NCBI GenBank assembly: GCA_032622095.1
Contig: CP136067.1
Location: 122,981,030-123,045,029 of the forward strand
DNA: 64,000 nt
Direction: 5' to 3'
Source: Siphonodentalium dalli
Lineage: Eukaryota > Mollusca > Scaphopoda > Gadilida > Siphonodentaliidae
Shown: one piece after another, positions 42,963 to 54,366 of the stretch
Layout of the letters: every line of letters begins with the position of its first letter
Numbering within the stretch: the first letter of the stretch is position 1
Made by a program: the position numbers and the translations under genes
The notes under the pieces: model-generated
Told to the model about the DNA's origin: nothing
Seen by the model: the letters and a program-made list of their open reading frames with translations, nothing else
Database searches by the model: none

Positions 42963-45900
42963 GCATCACAAAACATTATTCTTACACATGGAATATAAGT
43001 ATTGGCTCACCTTGTCGGGTCGGAGTAATTGTCATTTTGTTTATCGCGTTTAATCCGTCCCACCAATAAAGAAGTATTTATTTATTTACAACTGCGTATA
43101 CGTCAGACGTTATAGAATGAAATATGAACATCATAAACACATTAGTTCGCAAAAATAAAAAATGACTATTGTGTTTTACATAGAGATGTATTAATCAATC
43201 TATAGTGGGTTAGACACAGATTTTGAGGACACCTGGTTATCATATCTTCAATAAGACACAGATGTTTTAAAGAAATGTTCAGGTGCGCCTCTGTTCTGGT
43301 GCAATATGCTGGCTAATTATTTTCAGTTTAAAAGAAATGATGCTATGCCCGAGATTTTGAGTTGTTTATGTTAGGCGATGAGTCTGTTCAGGAATGGAAG
43401 AAATCCTGTGTATCGGGCATATATACCCTTGTCAGATGTCACTACTGGATGATCTGTCATGTAATTACCTATACATCTACTAGAACCCCCATTAGATTCA
43501 TACCGCTTGACTCAAGGACCAATAATAATAATCATATCAACTAACACATGGAACATAGACCTGAATAGCAGACGCTCGGCTCTCCAGGGACCTCACGTCC
43601 AACCGCGAACACCGATTGTCATACAATGAAGCACCACCTCCAAATATGGTTGTGGGGCACTACCATAACAGAAGAACCAATCCTGAGGTGTATTACCAAA
43701 GTACCTCATTTAATATGCACCACAAATAGTATATAAGACACCACGATTCACTAACAAAGTATGCTTACTCAGTTCCATCTTGAGTGTCCATATCTATAGA
43801 GCATCACCTCTGACTATTCAGGTCGCCGGTCCGCTACATTATAAACATTACATGTGTATTATCAGATTGATTAAACTCATATACCTATCTATGTGTTGCT
43901 TTACATAACAGATCCTAAAAAGTAATGTGCTACTGCTATTTTTGAACACGCCTGCTGTACAGTCCCATATCTCTTGACAATTGTAACTTTTTTTGTGGAA
44001 ACTATATTGAATGGGACAGACTCAATTGTGTTATAATATATGCATTAGCCATTCTAATATGCAATCCTCTGACGATTCGAGGTCCCTCAGTTTGCAAGAA
44101 TATATGTATCTCTTAAATAGAATGATAAATATACTTTTAATGGTTTCTTCCATGTATCTGTTTTGCTAGATCATTATAGGAATGCCCTGATTTCCATCCC
44201 CATATAAATATGACAGTTGAGAAGATATCATTGTTCAAGTGACTTAATTCGGTCACCATTTATTGTGAAATTTGAACGCCAAAAACCCCTTAGAACGACA
44301 TGGAGATGGCCTGGGAGATTGGGGGATGACTATATATAACTTTGGTGGATATCGGCGAATTGAACAATCTTATCAATGGTAGTGAATCTCCCCTCGCCAT
44401 CCATGACCCAAACGACACCAAATGTGATTTAATTCATCGTATCATTAGAGAAGAACGTGCATGAATTTGATGGAATTAGAGCTAAATATATTTGTATCAG
44501 CTTTAGTGCAGATCCCCTCAAGCGTCACTTGAACCCCGGCGCCACTTTTGACATATTTAAATGACGACTATTAGACTCATGCACGCATGATATAGTGGAG
44601 ATGATTTTATATAAGTTTGGTGGTAATCGGCAACTAAATAAATTCTTATCATAGTTATTACCCCCCCCCCCCATCTCTAACCCAAACGGCACCAATTTGG
44701 CGTCTTTAAATCACACGATTAGATTCCTCGTATCAATTTTAGTATGTGGCTCCTGGAATTCCCAAAATATAATATATTATTGGTGCCCCCCCCCCCTGTG
44801 CACCCACGACTCGAACGGCGCCATATCATAGAGGTGGAAATCGGCGACAAAACTATTTCCTCATTTATTTGCTGCCCCTCCCCCTTTTCTTCCCCTGACA
44901 TCAACAACGTCACTTTAGAAAATATTAACCCGCACCATTATCTTCCTCGTAAAAAGTTATTCCTGTTAGACCACCTTGGTGCCACCTCGATTGTACCCCG
45001 TAAAGTTATATATTGAACAAAGACAGATATTTGCAAATGTTTGATTCATTGTATCATTTGAGAAGAACGTGTATGAGTTTGATGGTAATTGGCACTAAAC
45101 ACATTTTATCAGTCCCTATTTCGGACTCAAGCGGCGCCACTTTTGATATCATTAAACCACACACTTAACCTCATTATGGAGATGAATATATCGAAAATTG
45201 GTGAAGATTGGCGAGTATACAAAATCGTGTCATATTAAGGGCCCCTATTGCATATATCTCACCCAAACGGCACCCATTTGGAGTTTTTAAACCACACGAT
45301 TGGATTCCTCGTATCACGGAGAAGAATATGTATCAACCAGGTGGAAATCGGCGCTAAACATATTGTTTATCAATTTTTGTGTCCCTCTCACCCTCTAGGC
45401 ATCCCTGACTCGAATGGCCCCACTTTTGACATCTTTAAACGACACAATTAGACCCTTGATATCATGGAGATGATTATTTATAAGTTTGGTGCTAATCCGC
45501 GACTAAACACATTTTTATCAAATTTAGTGCCCACCCCACCCCCATCTCTCACCAAAACAGCACCAATATGACATCTTTAAAATCACACGATTAGATTCCT
45601 CATATAATGGATAAGAATGTGTATCAATTTGGTGGAAATTGGCGCTAAAAATATTGTTTATCAATTTTGGTGCCCCTCTCCCTTTCAGTGCACCCCTGAC
45701 TCGAATGACGCCACTTTTGACAGCTTTAAGCCACACCATTAGACACCTCATACCATGGGGATAATTTTGTATAAGTTTGGTGGCAATCAGCGACTAAACC
45801 CATTCTTATCAGATTTAATAACTACCCCCCCCCAAATCTCTCATCCAAACGACACCAATTTAGCGTATTTAAATCACACAATAAGATTCCTTGTATCTTG

Positions 45901-46283
45901 GAGAAGATCTCAGAAGAATGTTCATCAATTTGGTGGAAGTCGGCGCTAAAATTATTTTGATCAATTTTGGTGCCCCTCTCCCCTTCCGGGCATCCCTGAC
46001 TCGTACTGCGCGACTTTTGTCATAGTTAAACCACACCATTTGATTCCTCATATCATGGGAATGATTATATATAAGTTTGGTGGCAATCGGCGACAAAACA
46101 AAATCTGCCCCTCCCCCTTTTCTGCCCCTGACAACAACGACGTCACTTTAGAAAATTCTAACCCGCACCATTATCTTTCTGGTAAAAGTTACCCCTGTTA
46201 GATCCCTTTTGTGTCATATAGGTTGTCCCCTGTGAATTTATATAGAACACAGACAGACAGACATTCGCAAATATGGATATAGA
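42963..46283 (-). mobile_element. Large Helentron/pearl-like element, minus orientation
   Basis: The 5' end on the minus strand is TCTATATCC at about 46,283, followed by TTTGCGAATGTCTGTCTGTC. The body (46,220-44,280) is a run of diverged ~145-bp repeats (minus strand: CGCCGATTGCCACCAAACTTAT, TGAGGAATCTAATGGTGTGG). A unique 3' region extends to about 42,963, where the foldback element interrupts it before the hairpin end. It is inverted relative to 53,034-57,174. Small ORFs inside are not genes. Confidence 0.8.
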
Positions 46284-46309
46284 TATAAGATATATACAAT
46301 TGTATAAAC

Positions 46310-46750
46310 AAACGTGCTCGACCATTTCATACGCTGGCAAGTTTGCACGGTATGTTTTTGCGGTCATTTCGTCACAGAAAACTACATGGTGCCAGAATAT
46401 GAACGGAAACATGCACATAACATGAATCTTTACCAAAAATAACGACATGAGCAGTAAAATTGATGTATTTACACTTGTAACAGTGCTACTGTAATTTGCC
46501 TTCAAATATATATATACCTGTATGGTTTATTCTTGCGAGATAATTGCATGCTATATTTACAGGCAAATTCCGGTAGCATCGCTACAGGTGGAACTACGGA
46601 GATTTTACTTCGCACGTTGTTAGCTGTGGTACAGTTGCATCTTATATGCTTGTTTCCGTTCATAATCTGGCACCATCGTTTTCCACGACAAAATGCCTGC
46701 AAACAACACCGTGCAAATTTGCCAGTTTATATGAACGTATCCTAAGTAGA
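46310..46750. repeat. MITE with ~190-bp inverted arms
   Basis: CGCTGGCAAGTTTGCACGGT and GCCAGAATATGAACGGAAAC at the left are mirrored by GTTTCCGTTCATAATCTGGC and ACCGTGCAAATTTGCCAG at the right. Centre near 46,510-46,550. Confidence 0.88.
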
Positions 46751-46789
46751 TCATGCCATGAATCTGGCACCACGATATATAAATATGTA

Positions 46790-47052
46790 TGAAAAATCTA
46801 AAATAGTCGTGTTAAAAGACAGTTGACTCAAACAACACCCCGACCCACTTACTTTAAACACCACATCTGATAGCTACCCTCAATCAAGATACCATGCACA
46901 CTAATAACTCCAACCTATGGTGTGTGTATTGTGTGTGTATATTATGTCACCTCACATTTATATTATATATTATATACACTGTTTATAATTGAATCGACTG
47001 TCATGTCAAATGCGACGAAAGGCGTAATAAAAATCTGAATCTGAATCTGAGA
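46790..47052 (+). mobile_element. LINE 3' end fragment with (AATCTG)n tail
   Basis: Only a 3' UTR-like piece remains, ending GGCGTAATAAAAATCTGAAT and CTGAATCTGA. The short hexamer tail after an AATAAA-like site is the form of CR1/RTE-type LINE ends. Confidence 0.55.
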
Positions 47053-47169
47053 GATCATATTCCACCAGGACAAAACCTTAATTGGACCTTTTTGAAGTTT
47101 TGACAGGGAACCTTATAAAGTCGAAAACAAATGCATGCAGGGAATATATATCTTATTTATTATCTATAC
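47053..47169. other. Spacer
   Basis: Nothing supported. Confidence 0.4.
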
Positions 47170-49720
47170 GCTATAAGTATCTTCACCCCCCACCACCCGT
47201 GTACGTGGTATCGCCAAACCCGGGGGTATCACCAAACCCGAGACTTGCGGTTTTGATAAATTAACATATCTTCCCTCAGATGAAACTATATATCTCCCAG
47301 TTAAATTGTGATATCCGCTATTCAAAACATAATTTCGCAAAGCATAATGTTCCCTCATTGGGATAGCGAACATTGCTTGCTCTCACCCCGATAAATGTCA
47401 AAGATGCGAATGATATACTTCACATTTTGACTGTTTCTACTTGAAAATATTCCAATTATCATTCGGACAGGCCGGCACTTGGATCATTACATCTGTAGGG
47501 TGGGGTGCATGTGCAAGGGTGAAAACGTGTATGTTTGTTTGTGTTTTATGTTCTAATGTCATATTAATAGTATAGGCTATTCTGTGTTATTCGACATTAT
47601 AGGCCCAGAACGAATGGAAAAATTAAGTCAGTGTAAATCATGAGTTATCAGGGACGTGGATATAGGGTCCCTGTTGGGGGTGTGTACCTATAGTTTCTAA
47701 ATGCACACTCTTCCAGTAACTTTTATTTGCGCCCCTATGTCAGGTTCGAGTTTTCATCGAGTTTACAACGCGTTCTTCCAACTTTTGGATATGACAACCC
47801 CTACGTTTGGATTGTTTTCATCTGGTGACCATTTCAGTTCACAAATATGGCCGAAATTATTTAAATTATCTAGATATGCGGGTTTTGTCTGAAAACAATT
47901 TACACACTAAATACTTTAAAAATGTGAACCAAGTTTTGGAATGAATTTCCAACTGATGTTATGTCGGTTAAGACTTTTCCAAATGTTGAAAGTGTTGACC
48001 GACGTGCCGACACTGCCTCACCCCTATGAGCGAATGAGTGGATGAATTACCTGAGTAAAATAACAGGACATGTGAACTTCGGATGTAGCCCAATCTTTTC
48101 TTGCGATGTTTTGTATCAGAATTATCAATGCAAATTGCTCGCTTGATTTGCACCACGTGCTATTGTATACATTTTTCTCTGTTGAAAGGTTTAACCGAGG
48201 TTGAGAGATACCCCCAGCAAAACTAATCCTGTCGATGGAGACAAATGAATTTACGGTGAATGACACGTTATACTCATCATCAGGTCTCGTGTTCGTCGTG
48301 CACGAGTGGAGCGAAAATCACAATTATCTCTGTGAACAAAGCAAAAACAGCCACTCAGCATGAAGTCACCGGGCGCGGAAGGCTAAATTATATTATAATT
48401 AATCCCTTAATCAGTCCCTTCAACCGGTCCCTAACCCTTTTTAGTATTTAGTGTTTAAATTGTTTTCAGAAAAAAACCCCGCATATTTAGATAATATAAA
48501 TAATTACGGCCAAATTTGTGAACTGAAATGGTCACAGATGAAAAAAATCTAAACTTAGGGGTTGTTATATCCAACAGTTGGAAGAACCCATTGTAAACTC
48601 AATGAAAACTCGAACCTAACATGGGGGTGCAAACAGAAGTTACTGGAAGGGGATGCATTAAGAAACTATAGGCGAACACCCCCAACAGGGACCCTCTATA
48701 GCTCATGATTTACACTGATTTAATGTTCCATTCGTTGTACATTTCCGGGCCTATAATGTCGAATAACACAGAATAGCCTTGTACTGTTAATATATAACAT
48801 TAGAACATAAAACACAAACAAACATACACGCTTTCACCCTTGCACATGCACCCCCATCCTAAAGATGATCCATGTGCCGGCCTGTCCGAATGGTAATTGG
48901 GATATTTTCAAGCAGAAACGGCTGCATTTCCTCCAACAGTTCCGACATAGCTTCATTGGCCCACATGATAATATTAGCGGAATTATGCGGAGAACTAAAC
49001 GTCGCAAAAAAATAAAAACCGCAATCGGGAACATGTCTTAATACGCATGAAATTAATATAAGTGGATAAACATGAATTGAGATCATATCAACAAAACGTA
49101 TTGCATGCATGATATGTGAGTGAATGAGGGACTGCCACGGTCAAACACAATTCTGGACGACCGATCGTGTAATTATATATATCGTAGAGAATACAATGTA
49201 GCAAAACGTAATGAGTAGAGATCAACCTTGGTGAAACGCAATGGGTTAATTGGTCGAGTCGATTCATTGTGCGGAAACTCAGCGCGCAACATGGCAAGCT
49301 ATGGCACAGAAATATGACGACCAATTGTCACCAAACAGCACCATAATAAATTGTCACACCTACAAAGCCATCGATACGGTGGTACGTGTGTCTGCAGCCA
49401 TTGTCTGCCACCTATGACTGATAATTATGTTTCAAACGAACTACCTATATAACGTTAAAAAGTGTCTACTATTTATGATAAAATCGGAAATGAGTCGGAA
49501 TTTCTATCAAATTTATCAGGGTGAGAGCAAGCTATGGTCGCTATCCCATTGAGGGAACATGCTGATTTGCGAAATTATGTTTTGAATAGTGGATATCACC
49601 ATTTAACTGGGAGATATATAGCTTCTTCTGAGGGAAGATATGTTCATTTATCAAAACCGCAATTCTCGGGTTTGGTGACACCCTCGGGTTTGGCGATACC
49701 ACGTACACCGGGGTGATCTT
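47170..49720. mobile_element. Large palindromic element, arms ~700 bp, interrupted in the right arm
   Basis: Outer arm blocks 47,170-47,400 and 49,504-49,720 are inverse (GGTATCGCCAAACCCG ... CTCATTGGGATAGCG), and inner blocks 47,425-47,910 and 48,445-48,925 are inverse (TTCGGACAGGCCGGCAC, CGAATAACACAGAATAGCCT). The spacer is 47,911-48,444. The two right-arm blocks are separated by an insertion at 48,953-49,402. Both outer arms keep an open frame reading LRNYVLNSGYH-HLTGRYI and SSEGRYV, which might be a captured coding piece. The minus-strand frame near 48,880-48,960 (MSELLEEMQPFLLENIPITI) also looks protein-like and is partly mirrored in the left arm. Confidence 0.85.
48953..49402 (-). repeat. 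Partial copy of the 38,441-39,082 MITE, opposite orientation
   Basis: AGCGGAATTATGCGGAG ... CATGATATGTGAGTGAATGA ... GACGACCAATTGTCACC ... GTACGTGTGTCTGCAGCCATTG mirrors 38,441-38,825. One terminal arm is present (49,402), the other is missing. Confidence 0.85.
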
Positions 49721-51261
49721 GCATATTCTTTTTTGAGGAATGGCTGGCTGGGTTATTTTAAATTTATCCACATGAAATATTACTGCATTTTGTTTTATGA
49801 GGTCTTGATATGATCAAATTTAGGTGAATACATAATTGACCCTTTCAGTGCCAAGTCCGATTGTTGTATCAACCCATATTTCCTTGATCATTTTTCAAAT
49901 TTATTGATTATAATAATGTGATACATTGATGGAAAGAGCTCTTTTCAATAAGCGAGATTACCATTTCAATAAGCGAGATTACACCCAGCTCCATTCCGTG
50001 CATTGATTGTTCCAGTACCGATTCCGTGGTTTTAGTTCAACAGGTCAACGTTCTGGTGTAGCATTTCCATATATGGAGCTTTTGAATTATTCATGACTTC
50101 CATATATCGAATGCTACTCCATAACTTTGACCTGTAGCACTAAAACCACGGAACCGGCCGCGAGTTATAGTGACATGTGGGTCGTATATACGCTAAGTAT
50201 ATAGTGTTATTCCCGTTTTAAGCACTGGGTACTCCAAATTAAAGCATACCAAACCACCAGAAGACGCACACAATTACACCAGTAGAGTCACTGTTCTGGC
50301 ATTTTGACACAAATTGTGTCAAATTTCTTTAGTCGACATGAACAGGGGGTGAGCGCTGGAGTCATATGTCACATTTCTGACTGTTCCCGAAATCATAAAA
50401 AACAACGACACCGAACATAATAGACTCCTCTTCTTACGTGGCAGATCCAGCCTTTGGTTGAAATAAGTAGTATATTATACATAAATTGCACATAGCAAAT
50501 GTATATATTCGCAGCTTTAAAAAGTATTCTATACGAAAAACTAATAGAAAATAACATGATTTCCAAACAAGCTGTACTACCGGTATATTTATAATAATGT
50601 TATCCTTTGATGTTTCAAGCTCTAGCATTAGCATAATTATATGATGCATTTTAGTTCATTCTCCATAAAATTATTCCCCTGACTGCCCAGAATGGATCAC
50701 ATGAGTAGTTAAACTACATAAATATAATCTGACTCTAATATTTGGAATATGATTCAATAATGCAGCATTTAAGAGCATTTACTAAAATGTTACTATATTT
50801 TTCTAGATATTAAACTTAAAAGGTACTCAATCCGAATTAAGGCTCCCAAATTACTATTTCTTTGGCATCGGGGGGGGGGGGTGAAAAATATTTGAATCGA
50901 GTCGAGGAACCCACTCATCAAAGCTCGGAGTGATCAGATATCGATTTTCAATTATTTGTGGCCCAGAAACACGTCGTCAAACGGACGGTCTCGGAAAAAC
51001 TGCGGATGAAGATGGATTACTCTAATATCAAGTGGTAATACGGCCAAATTGTGTGATATTCAAATGATAATACGGCCATATTTAGTTGAACAAAATGTTG
51101 ATAAATAAAACGTTTTGGGAAATTTTATACCATGTAGTTGACAGTAATGTTGTTAGCATTATTTTGTTGCATTTAATCGATTCTGATAAGTAAAGCGTAT
51201 TTTGAAGAAATGTTGTTGTATCTTGATGATGTGGGGACCGTCTGATCCGATTGAGTACCTT
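49721..51261. other. Mostly unique sequence with one MITE
   Basis: The only clear item is the palindromic MITE at 50,010-50,160. AATAAGCGAGATTAC is directly duplicated at 49,950 and 49,970. G12 at about 50,870. Confidence 0.45.
50010..50160. repeat. Palindromic MITE, copy 2
   Basis: TCCGTGGTTTTAGTTCAACA ... CCATATATGGAG ... CTTCCATATATCGAATGCTA ... GTAGCACTAAAACCACGGA. Same family as 26,737-26,890. Confidence 0.88.
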
Positions 51262-51690
51262 GAAGCATGTCTGTCATTTGCAGAATGAGGTCCCCAGAGG
51301 GTGAATTTAGTGACGCTATCCCGCATAGCGGGATAGCGTCACTAAATTCACCCTCTGGGGACATCATTCTGCTTAGGCCTCATCTTCTGGGAAGTATCTA
51401 CGGTATCAAATTAACATTGTTTTTAGTTACGTTTTCCCATCTGGGAAGTTTCTATATCCTCTAATTTGCAGAAGATAAGATCCATAATCGAGGCACCCAA
51501 TGGGTGGACATCACCAACTTCAACTGGGGAACTTAAATCTGATCCTAGGTCTGCCATATCAGTTGAGGGCCTAAGCAGAATGAGGTCCCCAGAGGGTGAA
51601 TTTAGTGATGCTAGCCCGCTATGCGGGGTAGCGTCACTAAATTCACCCTCTGGGGACCTCAAATGACAGACACGCTATATTCAGATTTAT
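51262..51690. mobile_element. Nested palindrome: foldback element whose arms are themselves hairpins
   Basis: Hairpin 1 (51,282-51,371): GAATGAGGTCCCCAGAGGGT, GAATTTAGTGACGCTATCCC, GC-ATA-GC and its inverse. Hairpin 2 (51,577-51,660) has the same sequence with a few changes. The two hairpins lie within a larger inverted repeat: GTCTGTCATTTG ... CTTAGGCCTC against GAGGGCCTAAG ... CAAATGACAGAC. The ~200-bp middle carries a minus-strand open frame (DLGSDLSSPVEVGDVHPLG) of unknown origin. Confidence 0.9.
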
Positions 51691-51694
51691 CGGT

Positions 51695-52095
51695 ACTACC
51701 GGGGGGGGGGGTCGCACAACAGTTTTATCATACAGGGCCGGGGTGGGGGGGGTCCGAAGAGGCCCGAAAAAATGAGTTTGTGCAATTTTTTTTCTATTTT
51801 TGCCCTTGTTTTAAGTTGTTTTCAAATAATTGTGTTCTAAGGCAGGTTATGGCCTTTACAGACACTTAGGAACAGGGTAGGTATAAGATATAAGTAATAC
51901 AGGGGAGATCTTCCAAAAACATACCTATACCGGGCGGGGTGGGTGCATCTCAGAGGCCTGAACAAAATTGTTTGTGCAAATTTTTTCAACCCACATTATG
52001 GACATTGTTTTAAGTTGTTTTCACTAATAAATGTGTTCTAACATAGATTATGACCTTAACCAACACTTAAGAACATGTGTAGGTATAAGATAAAG
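51695..52095. repeat. Tandem duplication, ~215-bp unit
   Basis: CCGGGGTGGGGGGGGTCCGA ... TGTTTTAAGTTGTTTTCA ... GGTAGGTATAAGATA recurs as CCGGGCGGGGTGGGTGCATC ... TGTTTTAAGTTGTTTTCA ... GTAGGTATAAGATA. Confidence 0.8.
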
Positions 52096-53033
52096 CACTC
52101 TCTGGTGCCAAATAAAAGTGATGACTGAATAGGAGTGCTGGTTTGCATTTCACCTCAAATTAATATTGAATAGTGCCTGATAGTGCTGGCATTTTCACTC
52201 TGGCGTGTCTAATGACCAAATAATACTAGTGCTGCAGAGTGCTGGCTAACAAAATACCTAAAATTAAAAAATAAACATGCCAGCCTGTTTATTTGGCTCC
52301 AAAGAGTGATACTTATATACTATATAACTGTCATTGCAGGTATGGCTATAAGGTGTTCTGATATGATGGTTGGTGGCACCTTTTTGGGAACAACAGTGAA
52401 GAAGTCATTAATTAGTAACTGGACTATTTATGTAAAAATTAAACACAATGTTGGCTTATTGGCACTATACATATTACCTCACAATATCTGTGCATACTGT
52501 AGAATAAAACACTTTTTATTTCAAAATGTATTTTTCAATGTCGAAAACAACATCATAACCGTTGATAGTTTTTTAATTGTTTGAACAGATGGAATCTGCC
52601 AGAAACGGACCAATTTAAAACTTACCTTTGTTTCTGTTTGATTTGGTCTTGAATAGATTTAAAATGATTTTTTTCTTATTTTAGGGGGTGGGTCAAACAA
52701 AATCAGGCGGAAAAAAATAATTGTTTTGCACAAAAAGGGTGGGTGGGTAGCAAAAGGGCTGTAAAAAAATTGTGCATATTATGAAAATAAACTAGCTAGT
52801 CTGAGCCAGTGGCTCAAAATGTACACGATTTATGTCGATGTCTCAAATGATCAAAGTGTGGAAATATTAACTAAATCTGAGAGGGTCGCGTTGTTGATTA
52901 ATTAATAAACAAACATTTGAATGCTATCATTGTTAAAGAATACAATGTTATAAAGTTTTTTTTTCATGATCAAAGAACACAATGTTGTAGAGGTTTTACA
53001 CATGATGTGTACATAAAATATATACATGTAATA
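52096..53033. other. No gene supported
   Basis: A 92-codon plus frame (52,306-52,584) follows TCATTGCAG but has no recognisable domain and is AT-biased. AGTGCTGG is repeated at 52,130-52,240. Confidence 0.35.
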
Positions 53034-53053
53034 TCTATATCTATATTTGCGAA

Positions 53054-53100
<47 letters not shown>

Positions 53101-54331
53101 GTGCTATAGAAATTCACAGGGGACCACCTAGATGACAAAAAAGGGGTCTAATAGGGGTAACTTTTTACGAGAAAGATAATGGCGAGGGTTAGAATTTTAT
53201 AAAGTGACGCCGTTGTTGTCAGGGGCAGAAAAGGGGGAGGGGCAGAACACAAATTGTCGCCGATTCCCACCAAACTTATAGATAATCATTCCCATAATAT
53301 GAGGAATCTAATGGTGTGGTTTAAATATGTCAAAAGTCGCACCGTTCGCGCCAGGGATGCCCGGAAGGGGAGAGGGGCACCAAAATTGATCAAAATAATT
53401 TTAGCGACGAAATCCACCAAATTTATGCACATTCTTCTGAGATCTTCTCCATGATACAAGGAATCTTATTGCGTGATTTAAAGACGCCAAATTGGTGTCG
53501 TTGGGATTAGAGATTTGGGGGGCGGTAGGTGGGTACTAAAGCTGATAAGAATTGGTTTAGTCGCCGATTGCCACGAAACTTATACAAATTCATCCCATGA
53601 TATGAGGTGTCTAATGGCATGGCTTAAAGCTGTCAAACGTGGCGTCATTCGAGTCAGGGGCGCCCTGAAACGGAGAGGGGCACCAAAATTGATACACATT
53701 ATCTTTAGCGCCAATTGCCACCAAATTGATACACATTCTTACCCATGATATGAGGTATATAATCGCGTGACGTCATATTGGTGCTGCTTTGGTGAGAGAT
53801 GTGGTGGGATGGGGTGATCACTAAATTTGATAAAAAATTGTTTAGTCGCTTATTAGCACCAAACAAACAAATAATAATATCCATGATATAAAGATTCCAA
53901 CCAAATTAAACTTATAAAAAATATGTTTAGTGCCAATTACCATCAAACTCATACACGTTCTTCTCAAATGATACAATGAATCAAATATTTGCGAATATCT
54001 AGCTTTCTGTGTTCTATATATAACTTTAAGGGTACAATCGAGATGGCACCAAGGCGGTCTGACAGGGGTAACGTTTTACGAGTAAGATAATGGTCAGGGT
54101 TAAACTTTTCTAAAGTTACGTTGTTGATACGAGGGATATAAACGTGTGATTTAAGACGTGAAATTGGTGCCGTTTGTGTGAGAGATGCATGGGGGGGGGG
54201 GGGGGGGGTAATAAATATGATAAGAATTTGTTTAGTTGCCGAATACCACCAAACTTATATATAATCATCTACATTATATATAGCACGCATGAGTCTAATG
54301 TACCTGGTTTATCTATATCTATATTTGCGAA

Positions 54332-54366
<35 letters not shown>

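Noticed and set aside
53041-53100. GTCT microsatellite as a CRISPR-like or coding repeat (CLSVCLSV)
   Set aside because: Simple tetranucleotide tract at the element's 5' end, no spacers.
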